Of a stretch of DNA of 64,000 bases, positions 26,512-34,420 are shown in pieces. Position 1 is the stretch's first letter. Every line of letters begins with the position of its first letter. The position numbers and the translations under genes were made by a program. The notes beneath the pieces are model-generated. The model had not been told where the DNA came from and did not search any database. It saw only the letters and a list, made by a program, of their open reading frames with translations. This DNA comes from CAYRQP01 sp964426545 (GTDB taxonomy: Bacteria; Fermentibacterota; Fermentibacteria; Fermentibacterales; JCC-6): assembly GCA_964426545.1 (NCBI GenBank), contig CAYRQP010000001.1:186001-250000 (forward strand). Reading direction: 5' to 3'.

Positions 26512-26533
26512 TAATTAAGTATACTGTCCCTTT
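26512..26533. repeat. third copy of the GGGACAGTATACTTAATTA unit
   Basis: The 22 bases are identical to 26473-26494, in the same orientation, 17 bases beyond it. The last two bases form part of the M42 peptidase stop codon (TTA at 26532-26534 on the plus strand). Confidence 0.88.
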
Positions 26534-27560
26534 AATTGAAGAGGTGAGCCTTATTCAGCACAGCAACGAGCAGTTCGATTGCAGTCTCTACATCATGTTT
26601 ATGGATGACTGCAACAGGGCTGTGACCATACCTTGTCGGGATGGACAGACAGGTTGAATGAGCCCCCGGACTGAACTGCTGCATGCTGGAAGTATCAGTA
26701 CCCCCGCGCATGAGTATTTCCATCTGGTGGTCTATCTTCTTCTTCTCCGCAATATCTCTTATGAAATCGACGAGTGAAGTTGAACAGATAACACTTCCGT
26801 CCATCTGTTTGATTGTCACACCTTTGCCGAGGTCTGCTATTTTGAGTGATGCTGGGAATCCCGGTGTATCACCCGCTCCTGTTATGTCGACTGCAATTCC
26901 GATATCCGGTTTAATCGTCTGTGCCGCTACGCGTGAACCGCGAAGACCCACTTCCTCCTGTGCAGTACCGACACAATAGACATCGATTTTAGGATTCCTG
27001 TATTTCTTTATGGCTTCTGCAATTATGTATGCTCCTATTCGGTCGTCGAATGCCTTTGCAACCAGGCAGTCACCAAGTTCCGAGAACTGCGTGTCCATGC
27101 ATACACGGTCACCACGGCTGACCTTTTCTTTCACAGTATCTGCGTTCAGCCCGAAATCGAGATAAAGATCCTTGAGTTTCGGGACTTTCTTTGCCTGTTC
27201 CGGGTCCATAATTGCAGGAGTCTGCACGACTGCTTTAAGGGTTTCTCCCTTTCGAGTGTGCACTCGTACGGTGTGACCGGCGATACTCGGAGTACTCCAG
27301 CCGCCGATAGGAACCACGGATGCATATCCTACATCACTTACATTGTAGACGAGAAATCCGATCTCATCTATATGACCCGCCAGCATTACCTTCTTCCGCT
27401 TCTTCCCTGTGGTGCCTTTCTTAAGTCCGATGAAGTTCTTCATGGCATCGACTTCGATACTATCGAGATACTCTTTGAGTTCTTCCTTCATAAGTTCGAC
27501 AATAGCATCTTCATGTCCGGATACCCCATCCGTTTCACACAGTTTCTTTAGAAATTTCAT
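26532..27560 (-). CDS. M42-family aminopeptidase (FrvX/deblocking type)
   Basis: A 342-residue cytoplasmic metallopeptidase. Metal and catalytic residues are visible in LAGHIDEIGF (first His and Asp), AFDDRIGAY, AQEEVGLRGS (catalytic and metal-binding Glu) and the final HSTCLSIPTRYGHSP. The family forms dodecameric shells that trim short peptides in the cytoplasm, with related activity on glutamyl or acylated N-termini. Length is normal. The TAA stop lies inside a dispersed repeat. The gene stands alone, convergent with the membrane glycosyltransferase and following the caspase-like gene by 99 bases. Confidence 0.92.
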   Translation of the reverse strand: MKFLKKLCETDGVSGHEDAIVELMKEELKEYLDSIEVDAMKNFIGLKKGTTGKKRKKVMLAGHIDEIGFLVYNVSDVGYASVVPIGGWSTPSIAGHTVRVHTRKGETLKAVVQTPAIMDPEQAKKVPKLKDLYLDFGLNADTVKEKVSRGDRVCMDTQFSELGDCLVAKAFDDRIGAYIIAEAIKKYRNPKIDVYCVGTAQEEVGLRGSRVAAQTIKPDIGIAVDITGAGDTPGFPASLKIADLGKGVTIKQMDGSVICSTSLVDFIRDIAEKKKIDHQMEILMRGGTDTSSMQQFSPGAHSTCLSIPTRYGHSPVAVIHKHDVETAIELLVAVLNKAHLFN

Positions 27561-27602
27561 TCTTCCTCCTCTTGATAACGATATTTTGGCAGGTACTCAT
27601 AG

Positions 27603-27631
27603 GGGACACTCCTCCTGCGAAGGAATGTCCC
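27603..27631. repeat. GGGACA...TGTCCC hairpin
   Basis: GGGACACTCCT at 27603-27613 can pair with AGGAATGTCCC at 27621-27631 with one mismatch, around a seven-base loop. It lies in the 99-base gap downstream of the caspase-like gene, and it has the same GGGACA/TGTCCC ends as the hairpins at 12569 and 22347. Confidence 0.65.
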
Positions 27632-27640
27632 ATCAGGGTA

Positions 27641-27665
27641 AGATAAGTGATATGTTCACTTATCT
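27641..27665 (-). terminator. 10-bp hairpin overlapping the stop of the caspase-like gene
   Basis: AGATAAGTGA and TCACTTATCT form a perfect 10-bp stem with loop TATGT. The right arm covers the stop codon at 27660-27662. There is no T-run, so a role in termination or mRNA stability is only possible. Confidence 0.5.
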
Positions 27666-28574
27666 CGGAATCCACATGAATCCCGCTCCATCATTCCAAT
27701 TAGTTCCTGTTGTAGCGAAAACGATATCTTCGATAACACTCTGAGCTGCTTCAGCAGGTGTGTATCCCGCATCGAATATCTGATTGAAATAGAACATCTC
27801 GATAATTCCGCTTGCACCCCAGTCTACACTCTCTGTATATCCCGAAACTATGAAATCCTCATTCCAGTTCTTCGAAGCAATAATCTCATCAGGCATGTCT
27901 CCCGCCATTATCAAACAACTGCTGAAATGAATCATACTCAGGTTAGTACAGGGCATCAAAGCACCTGTCAACTCGCGGGCAGTAACAGTTCCCCCTAACA
28001 ATTCTATCCCGTATTCTGTCCCGTGTGAAGAAATAACAAGGCAGACTTCACCGGGCAGAGATGATATCTCAAGACAGAATGCGGTCAGGTCTTCAACATC
28101 GTGAATGAAACGGTGGCGGACAGTTACCGAAGGTACACGGGCAAACCAGGCTGCAAGCATTTCACCAAAGGAATACTCATTCTCAGCCATCCCTGTCTGC
28201 CATTCACTTTCGAGTATAACCAGCCAGTTCCCTGAACCCGCATCCGAACCGGCTCTGTAACCTTCCCAGTCGTACCACACATTACTTCCATCAACCTTCC
28301 ATTCTCCTTCTATTCTGAGAGAGTCATCAGAAAGTTCGAACCATCCGTCTCCGGCAGCAGAAGACTCTGCATAGCGAAATACCATTCTTCCATCGGAATC
28401 TATCCTTCCTTCGACTGTGCACATTCCGCCGAATTCATAATATCCGGAAACATCAGCAATGTTCTGCTGAAGGTACATTGTACCGTAAGTGGTTTCCCAT
28501 GTACCCGAAAAATCCGGAATCTGCCCGAAAGCAGTGCATATCAGAAACAATGAAAGAAGGATTTTAATACTCAT
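27660..28574 (-). CDS. secreted caspase-like (clan CD) cysteine peptidase
   Basis: A 304-residue secreted protein with a signal peptide over residues 1-18. Residues 20-108 form a small beta domain (FSGTWETTYGTMYLQQ...VSGYYE) seen in many secreted bacterial proteins. The C-terminal 190 residues have the order of a clan CD peptidase: a beta strand ending in CLVISSHGTEYG (H184), then a strand ending in MIHFSSCLIMAG (C220), the His-Cys dyad of caspases, gingipains and clostripain. No prodomain or sorting domain is visible, and it is short for a secreted protease. The ATG overlaps the alaS stop by four bases. Substrate is unknown; the fold call is by motif only. Confidence 0.72.
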   Translation of the reverse strand: MSIKILLSLFLICTAFGQIPDFSGTWETTYGTMYLQQNIADVSGYYEFGGMCTVEGRIDSDGRMVFRYAESSAAGDGWFELSDDSLRIEGEWKVDGSNVWYDWEGYRAGSDAGSGNWLVILESEWQTGMAENEYSFGEMLAAWFARVPSVTVRHRFIHDVEDLTAFCLEISSLPGEVCLVISSHGTEYGIELLGGTVTARELTGALMPCTNLSMIHFSSCLIMAGDMPDEIIASKNWNEDFIVSGYTESVDWGASGIIEMFYFNQIFDAGYTPAEAAQSVIEDIVFATTGTNWNDGAGFMWIPR

Positions 28575-30358
28575 GATAACACCGCCTTTATCCTTCTGAT
28601 TCCCTGAGACGAACTCTGTTCTTTCCTGATACTGAATGTACCCAGTTCTGATGTGTTTTTTGCATGCGGGCCGCCGCAGATTTCAATCGAATAATCACCT
28701 ATTCGGTACACTTTTACCTTCTCGCCGTATTTGCTGCGGAAAAGACCTATTGCTCCGAGTTCAATTGCATCTTCGAGTGTCATCTCCGCTGAGGTAACTT
28801 CAAGCCCTGATTCGATTATCCTGTTGACTTCATCTTCAACCTGCTTCTTCTCCTCATCGGTCATTTTCTCAGGGTGGCTGAAGTCAAACCTCAAACGCTT
28901 CTCGGTAATGTTACTCCCCTTTTGTTCGACATGCTCGCCGAGGATGTTGCGGAGAGCTTGATGAAGAAGGTGAGTTGCCGTATGAAGTGTTGTGACCATC
29001 TCGCTGTTATCGGCCAGACCACCGCTGAATTTCTGTTCACTGCCTTTGCGGGAGAGGTTCCTGTGCTTCTCGAATGCCTTTGCATAGCCTTCCATATCGA
29101 CAGTCATACCGTTTTCGGCTGCAAGTTCTGCAGTAAACTCTACAGGAAAACCATAAGTATCATACAGACGGAAAGCGACTCTTCCCGGTATTACTTTCTT
29201 CGGGTTCTTCATTAGATTCGGAAGGAGTTTATTGAACTCCTTCAATCCGTCTGTAAGAGTCTTTTCAAACCTGATTTCTTCTGCTTCGAGTTCATCGAGG
29301 ACATATTGGCGGTTCCGGGTAAGTTCAGGATGAGCAGGAGATTCAGTTTCGATGACAACTTCAGCAAGTTTCTTTGTGAACGGTGTCTCTATACCGAGTT
29401 TAATCCCGTGCCGGACAGCGAGCCTGATAAGTCTTCGAAGAACATATCCCCGGTCAAGATTAGATGGAGGAATACCCATGTCATCCCCAAGCATATGGGT
29501 CGCCGTTCTTAAGTGGTCGGCAATAATGCGGATTGATCTCCATTCATCTTCATCCGGTTCATCGCTACTTCCGAATAATTCCCTGATACCCGAAAGAAGC
29601 GGTTGGAACAGCGGTATATCGAACACACTGTCTTTCCCATTCAGCATTGCAACAGTTCTTTCCAGCCCCATCCCCGTGTCGACATTCTTAGAATCCATCA
29701 GTTGAAACTCTCCATCGGGAGTTTTTGTGTATTCCATGAACACATCGTTCCAGATTTCGAAATATTTCCCGCAGTTGCATCCGGGACGGCAATCACTGCC
29801 GCAGGCATCGAGTCCCGTATCGATGAACATTTCCGTGTCAGGCCCGCAGGGTCCGGTGTTTCCAACGGGTCCCCACCAGTTATCCTCCCTGCCGAATGCG
29901 AATATTCTCTCAGGCGGGATTCCGACCTCTTTCCATATCTGTGCAGATTCTTCATCAGGCGGGGTCTTATCGTCTCCTGTAAATACTGTCACATAGAGTT
30001 TCGATGAATCGAGTCCAAGCCATTTTTCAGATGTCAGAAACTCAAAACTCCAGGTAATTGCTTCACGCTTTCCATAATCCCCAAGTGACCAGTTACCGAG
30101 CATTTCGAAAAAAGTCAGATGAGTTCTGTCGCCGACTTCTTCGATATCGCCTGTCCGTATGCATTTCTGGAAGTTCACGAGCCTGTCACCTGAAGGATGT
30201 TTTTCTCCGAGTAGATACGACACCAAAGGCTGCATTCCGGCAGGTACAAACAGGATTGTCGAGTCATTTTCAGGAATTAGCGACGCATCCTGAATTTCCA
30301 CATGTCCTTTTTCAATAAAAAATTCGATGTATAGATGTCTCAGTTCATCAGCGGTCAT
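28571..30358 (-). CDS. alaS: alanyl-tRNA synthetase lacking the C-Ala domain
   Basis: Attaches alanine to tRNA(Ala). The aminoacylation domain is intact (FVPAGMQPL, NFQKCIRTGDIEEVG, FEMLGNWS, VDTGMGLERT), and the editing domain has HTATHLLHQALR and CGGPHAKNTSELG. The protein is 595 residues, against about 870 for typical bacterial AlaRS, and ends right after the editing domain (GIRRIKAVLS), so the oligomerising, tRNA-elbow-binding C-Ala domain is absent. The stop is clean and overlaps the next gene by four bases, which argues against a sequencing frameshift. Some reduced bacterial lineages have similar short enzymes. Confidence 0.93.
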   Translation of the reverse strand: MTADELRHLYIEFFIEKGHVEIQDASLIPENDSTILFVPAGMQPLVSYLLGEKHPSGDRLVNFQKCIRTGDIEEVGDRTHLTFFEMLGNWSLGDYGKREAITWSFEFLTSEKWLGLDSSKLYVTVFTGDDKTPPDEESAQIWKEVGIPPERIFAFGREDNWWGPVGNTGPCGPDTEMFIDTGLDACGSDCRPGCNCGKYFEIWNDVFMEYTKTPDGEFQLMDSKNVDTGMGLERTVAMLNGKDSVFDIPLFQPLLSGIRELFGSSDEPDEDEWRSIRIIADHLRTATHMLGDDMGIPPSNLDRGYVLRRLIRLAVRHGIKLGIETPFTKKLAEVVIETESPAHPELTRNRQYVLDELEAEEIRFEKTLTDGLKEFNKLLPNLMKNPKKVIPGRVAFRLYDTYGFPVEFTAELAAENGMTVDMEGYAKAFEKHRNLSRKGSEQKFSGGLADNSEMVTTLHTATHLLHQALRNILGEHVEQKGSNITEKRLRFDFSHPEKMTDEEKKQVEDEVNRIIESGLEVTSAEMTLEDAIELGAIGLFRSKYGEKVKVYRIGDYSIEICGGPHAKNTSELGTFSIRKEQSSSQGIRRIKAVLS

Positions 30359-30373
30359 AGAATCCTCTCATGT

Positions 30374-30544
30374 TCAATAGGAAGTGGTTTCTTCGGCTGT
30401 GTTGCATATGACAAGAGCAGCAATTGTACCCGGAATCCAGCCTGCCAAAGTGAGAAGAGATACAATTAGAACAGAACCGCATCCTCTGTCCAATACCGCA
30501 AGGGGTGGGAAGATCAAACACAAAATTACTTTTCCGCAACTCAT
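30374..30544 (-). CDS. YqaE/Pmp3-family small membrane protein
   Basis: A 56-residue gene between alaS and the GNAT gene. It encodes two hydrophobic helices: KVILCLIFPPLAVLDRGCG, then LIVSLLTLAGWIPGTIAALV. The pairing of IFPPLAV with a GWIPGTIAAL second helix is the hallmark of the YqaE/Pmp3 proteolipid family (PF01679), which modulates membrane potential or responds to stress. The ATG at 30544 is the only plausible start; the TGA stop is at 30374-30376. The other frame here has an open stretch with no such features. Confidence 0.82.
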   Translation of the reverse strand: MSCGKVILCLIFPPLAVLDRGCGSVLIVSLLTLAGWIPGTIAALVICNTAEETTSY

Positions 30545-30567
30545 AGTATTCTCATTAAACGATAGTT

Positions 30568-31692
30568 TTACAGACTGCGCTCGAAGATCCTGTACGTTCG
30601 GTAAGCATCTGCATTAATGCTCTTTTCGAGGATAGCACGCATTGGGACATTGTCTTCGAGTATCCAGGACATTTCTCCCATTGTTATACCGCGTTTTTCG
30701 CTTTCTTTGATCACACGGTCGATAAGAATTGCTTCGAGTCCTCTACCTCTATACTCCTCGCGAACCCCAAGCAGCGTAACCCTTACCCATTTCGGATGTA
30801 CTTTGAATGGAGGAACTTTAAGAGCGAGTATCAGCCGAAGGAGGTTTCCATTTGCTTTTTTGAAAGCCTTGTTGACATCCGGCAGACCTACGGCAAAGCC
30901 AACAGCCTTGCCATCCACTTCGACTATGGGAGACAGTTCAGGAACGATGATCATCTTCAGTTCTTTAGCCATAGTTTCAAGTTCGAGTTCAGTCATGGGT
31001 ACAAATCCCCAGTTGTTCTTCCAGCACTCATTGAAAATGTCTATTATTAGCGGAACTTCTTCCTTGAGATTCTTGTTATCGATATCGCGAATCACCGTTC
31101 CCATACGTCTTTCTACAACTTTGGCAATCCTCTCAACCTTCGAGAAATCCGCTTTTAGCCCATCGACTGAATAGGCAAGAAGGTCCTTGATACCCTTGAA
31201 ACCTGCGTTTCCCGTCATATCGGCATAGTAAGGAGGATTATATGTCATCATCAATCTGGGTGAGTCACTAAAACCCTTTACCAGCATACCGCACTCTTCA
31301 TTGACTGAATAATTGAACGGCCCGCGAATCTGCTCCATACCCTGTTCTTTTAGATTAGCTGATGCAGTATCAAGAAGCAGGTCGAATACTTCTTGATTTT
31401 CAATGCATTCGAGAAAACCAAAAAAACCGACTTTATCCTTGTGATAATCATTATGCGCATGATTTACTATTGCCGCAATAGTGCCGACTACCTTACCAGT
31501 GTCATCCCGTGTCAGAAAGAAAGTAACAGAAGCATGTTTGAAAAACGGGTGTTTTGTGCTGTCTAGAATCTCTCGTTGAAAGCTTTTTACATTCGGTACC
31601 CAGAAAGGATCGTCTTTGTATAACATATAGGGTAGATTCAGAAATTCTTCCATCTGTGATTTGCTTTCCGCTACTTCAATTGTGAAAGACAT
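30568..31692 (-). CDS. GNAT-fold N-acyltransferase, candidate bacterial ceramide synthase
   Basis: A 374-residue protein with a GNAT-like C-terminal half (VGFAVGLPD, VRVTLLGVREEYRGRGLEAIL for acyl-CoA binding) and a characteristic N-terminal half: LPYMLYKDDPFWVPN, HASVTFFLTRD, GFFGFLECIEN, RGPFNYSVNEECGMLV. Such large GNAT proteins are found next to serine palmitoyltransferase in bacteria that make sphingolipids. In Caulobacter a GNAT-type protein (bCerS) N-acylates the sphingoid base. Here it follows the serine palmitoyltransferase gene by ten bases. The ATG has GGAGG upstream. The ceramide-synthase role is inferred from family likeness and neighbours, not shown by any catalytic residue. Confidence 0.75.
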   Translation of the reverse strand: MSFTIEVAESKSQMEEFLNLPYMLYKDDPFWVPNVKSFQREILDSTKHPFFKHASVTFFLTRDDTGKVVGTIAAIVNHAHNDYHKDKVGFFGFLECIENQEVFDLLLDTASANLKEQGMEQIRGPFNYSVNEECGMLVKGFSDSPRLMMTYNPPYYADMTGNAGFKGIKDLLAYSVDGLKADFSKVERIAKVVERRMGTVIRDIDNKNLKEEVPLIIDIFNECWKNNWGFVPMTELELETMAKELKMIIVPELSPIVEVDGKAVGFAVGLPDVNKAFKKANGNLLRLILALKVPPFKVHPKWVRVTLLGVREEYRGRGLEAILIDRVIKESEKRGITMGEMSWILEDNVPMRAILEKSINADAYRTYRIFERSL

Positions 31693-31702
31693 AATACCTC
31701 CG

Positions 31703-32884
31703 TCATATAATGTTCAGTTCAGTTCCTACTTCCTCGAAAATATCGAGTGCTCTATCAATCATGTTATCTGTTAATGATGCCATATAACTCGTTCGGAGCA
31801 TTTCACCGCCTGCAGCAACGGCAGGGCTTACCACCGGATTTGTGAAAACACCTTTATCGAATAGTTTTTTCCAAAACATCAGTGTCAGATATTCCTCACT
31901 CACAACAATTGGGATTATCGGAGTTTCGGAGTTACCTACATTGAAGCCGAGTGAAGTAAGTCCGATTCGTGCCCGCTCTGCTGCATGATGCGTCTGTGCA
32001 ACAAGTTCCGGTTTTTCTTCGAGTATGTCAAGAACTGCAATGACCGTCGCAACAGCGGACGGTGGAAGACTGGCGGAAAAGACCATCGAACGTGCTGTAT
32101 GCATAATGTAATCTATGACCCTGTCATCGCCGGCAACGAATCCGCCTATACAGGCAAAGGATTTGCTGAATGTGCCAAGGAGCAGATCAACCTGATCCAT
32201 TGCTCCGAAATGTTCGGCAGTCCCCCTGCCCGTTGCACCCATTGCACCAACTCCGTGAGCATCATCGATTAGGAGTCTTGCTCCAAACTCCTTTGCTACC
32301 TTCACCAGTTCGGGAATATCGGCGAGATCGCCTTCCATGCTGAAGACCCCGTCAGAAACGATAAATCCGGGTTTATCTGAATTGGCTCCGAGCATATAGC
32401 GAAGATGGTCCATGTCCTTATGCCTGTATTTTAGCACTTTTGCAAAACTCAGCCTTGTACCGTCTATGATCGACGCATGATCCAGTTTATCGAGATAAAT
32501 GATGTCATTCCGGCCGGCGATTGTTGATATCACGCCAAGATTAGCCTGAAATCCCGTGCTGAAAGTAATTGCTCTTTCTTTTCCAAGGAAGGCGGCAAGC
32601 CGAGCTTCAAGTTCTATATGAAGGTCCAGTGTGCCGTTCAGAAACCTGCTTCCCGTGCATCCTGTACCATATTTGTCTATCGCATCCTGTGCCTTCTTCA
32701 TTACATACGGATCATCTGTCAGCCCAAGATAGTTGTTCGAACCAAGCATGATGACGCCATGGCCGTTTATCTCCATTTCAGCCCCTACATGACCGCTCAG
32801 CGGTAGGAAGTATGGATATAAACCCAGTTTTTTAACTTCGTCTGCTCTGTCAAATTCTGCACACTTCTGAAAGACATCTTGCAT
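31703..32884 (-). CDS. spt: serine palmitoyltransferase (AONS-family PLP enzyme)
   Basis: Condenses an acyl thioester with serine to give 3-ketosphinganine, the first step to sphingolipids. The 393-residue protein has the PLP lysine K241 in GTFSKSFACIGGFVAG, H136 in DKLDHASIIDGTRLSF and D208/H210 in IDDAHGVGAMG. It resembles bacterial SPT more than KBL or BioF along its length: LGLYPYFLPLSG, GSNNYLGL, GSRFLNGTLDLHIELE and SDGVFSMEGDLADIPELV match the Bacteroides/Sphingobacterium enzymes I know. The ATG follows GGAGG. It is co-transcribed with a GNAT acyltransferase and divergent from an SDR reductase. KBL or BioF activity is the main alternative. Confidence 0.85.
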   Translation of the reverse strand: MQDVFQKCAEFDRADEVKKLGLYPYFLPLSGHVGAEMEINGHGVIMLGSNNYLGLTDDPYVMKKAQDAIDKYGTGCTGSRFLNGTLDLHIELEARLAAFLGKERAITFSTGFQANLGVISTIAGRNDIIYLDKLDHASIIDGTRLSFAKVLKYRHKDMDHLRYMLGANSDKPGFIVSDGVFSMEGDLADIPELVKVAKEFGARLLIDDAHGVGAMGATGRGTAEHFGAMDQVDLLLGTFSKSFACIGGFVAGDDRVIDYIMHTARSMVFSASLPPSAVATVIAVLDILEEKPELVAQTHHAAERARIGLTSLGFNVGNSETPIIPIVVSEEYLTLMFWKKLFDKGVFTNPVVSPAVAAGGEMLRTSYMASLTDNMIDRALDIFEEVGTELNII

Positions 32885-32975
32885 TGATTTCCTCCGACTT
32901 GCCTGCTGGTTATAATAGAATCAACTTTGACTGTGAAGTTAATGATGTAAAGTACATAAGTCAACGGAACGGAAA

Positions 32976-33905
32976 ATGAAGAAAATCGTAGTTACAGGTG
33001 CTTCGGGTTTCCTCGGCAGACATACAGCAAAACAACTGATAAATGATGGATATGCAGTAACCGCTCTGTTGAGAAATACATCATCCACGAATGAACTTCC
33101 CCCTGAATGCACACATGCCTGCGTGGACTTCATGAACCCCGGGAGCATTTCGCCTTATCTGAAGGACGTATTTGCCATTCTGCACATTGCAGGAGCTGTC
33201 AGTGCAGGAAGTCAGGAAGAATTCGACCGTGCAAATGCCCTGGTCACAAAGAACATGATTAGCGCTCGGAATACAGCTGCCCCTGATGCTGTTTTCATCT
33301 ATGTGTCCAGCGTGGCGGCAGCAGGGCCAGATGAGAAAGGACCTATTACATCCTACGGACGCAGTAAATTGCTGGGCGAGAAATGTACGGTTTCAACAGA
33401 AAATTGGATTATAGTCCGCCCGCCCGGGATATTCGGCCCCGGGGATTCTGCATCTCTGAACACTTTCAGGCTTGCAGCTAATGGCCTTTTCATCTCCCCT
33501 GGGATGTCCAACTCACAATTTCCAATAATCTATGTGAAGGATATGGCAGAACTGCTTTCGATACTTGTCGATTGTCCTGATACACTTCTGAAGACAATCA
33601 CTCCGTTCCACAAAAAATTGTTCACATGGCGTGAGTTTCACAGAGAACTAGAGCAGGCCCTCGGGAAGAAGATCCTTTATCTTCGTATACCTGCTCCACT
33701 CGTAAAACTGGGCGGTTTCGTTTCAGAAGTAACTTCTGCTATCTCAGGGCAGACACCTTTCTTCACCCGTGAAAAGACAAGAGAAATCCTTGCTGATTAC
33801 AGTATCGCTGACAGACTTAAAGTAATCGAAGAAATGACCGGATGGAAAGCTGACACACCATTGAAGGAAGCGCTTGAAGAGACTCTGAAATGGGCGGCTG
33901 AATAG
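32976..33905 (+). CDS. extended SDR epimerase/reductase, candidate ceramide reductase (CerR-like)
   Basis: A 309-residue NAD(P)-dependent extended SDR with VTGASGFLGRH (residues 6-16), catalytic S112/S113, Y128 and K132 (TSYGRSK), and RPPGIFGPGD after it. The arginine in ALLRNTS suggests NADPH. It is divergent from serine palmitoyltransferase across a 91-base gap holding TATAAT at 32911-32916. In Caulobacter an SDR of this annotation (CerR) reduces the 3-keto group in ceramide synthesis, so the same role fits here by context; a nucleotide-sugar or other ketone substrate is possible. It converges on the adenosine kinase gene with a three-base gap. Confidence 0.75.
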   Translation: MKKIVVTGASGFLGRHTAKQLINDGYAVTALLRNTSSTNELPPECTHACVDFMNPGSISPYLKDVFAILHIAGAVSAGSQEEFDRANALVTKNMISARNTAAPDAVFIYVSSVAAAGPDEKGPITSYGRSKLLGEKCTVSTENWIIVRPPGIFGPGDSASLNTFRLAANGLFISPGMSNSQFPIIYVKDMAELLSILVDCPDTLLKTITPFHKKLFTWREFHRELEQALGKKILYLRIPAPLVKLGGFVSEVTSAISGQTPFFTREKTREILADYSIADRLKVIEEMTGWKADTPLKEALEETLKWAAE

Positions 33906-33908
33906 ATT

Positions 33909-34403
33909 CTACCGCTTATATCCTATCCTCTTAAGGAGTTCGATTCTGCTTTCGATATCTTCTTCTATCTCGACTGCAAGCGGTGCTTCCCCGTCGACAA
34001 CACCCAGAATACCCCCACCCTGTTCGGTCCTTGCGACGATTACCTGCAGGGGATTAGCAGATGCACAGTATATCCGGCAGACTTCCGGAACATCTTTTAT
34101 TCGCGGCAGCACCTGAATCGGATATGCCCTGCCAAGCACAACTATAAACACATGACCGCAGCCAAGCCTGAGAATGTTTTTCTCTGCAATCTGCTGCAGT
34201 TCCAGGTCCGTGCCGTCACTCCGAACCAGTTTAGGTCCCGATGCTTCTGCGAAAGCCAGTCCAAACTTCTCTCCGGGTAGAGTACCGGTGATTGCTTCAT
34301 AAACATCTTCTATTGTTTTAATGAAATGCGACTGACCCAGAATGACATTACATCCTTCGGGGAATTCAAGTTGTATCTGTTCGAGTGAGATTTGATTCTT
34401 CAT
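33909..34403 (-). CDS. adenosine-specific kinase (DUF355/PH1-type)
   Basis: A 164-residue protein of the small adenosine-specific kinase family, a fold unrelated to PfkB kinases. Matching stretches include NVILGQSHFIKTIEDVYEAI, KFGLAFAEASGPKLVR, GHVFIVVL, YPIQVLPRIKDVPEVCRIYCASANPLQVIVA and GGGILGVVDG. It would phosphorylate adenosine to AMP or bind purine nucleotides; function rests on archaeal homologues. The gene sits 17 bases after rpoN in the same direction. Length is normal for the family. Confidence 0.9.
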   Translation of the reverse strand: MKNQISLEQIQLEFPEGCNVILGQSHFIKTIEDVYEAITGTLPGEKFGLAFAEASGPKLVRSDGTDLELQQIAEKNILRLGCGHVFIVVLGRAYPIQVLPRIKDVPEVCRIYCASANPLQVIVARTEQGGGILGVVDGEAPLAVEIEEDIESRIELLKRIGYKR

Positions 34404-34420
34404 TCATGCTCCTGTCGATG

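Noticed and set aside
26281..26533. possible CRISPR array
   Set aside because: The units are inverted and nested rather than direct repeats with equal spacers, and no cas gene is nearby.
28571..28574. frameshift or assembly error truncating alaS
   Set aside because: The next gene begins with a clean ATG overlapping the alaS stop and encodes a signal peptide, and no C-Ala-like sequence appears in other frames.
30348..30539. 63-residue minus-strand open frame overlapping the YqaE-like gene
   Set aside because: It is in a different frame and lacks the hydrophobic two-helix pattern that the YqaE frame has.
32885..32975. sigma-70 promoters in the divergent gap between spt and the SDR gene
   Set aside because: A TATAAT at 32911-32916 is present, but no -35 box at proper spacing was found on either strand, so I did not call a promoter.
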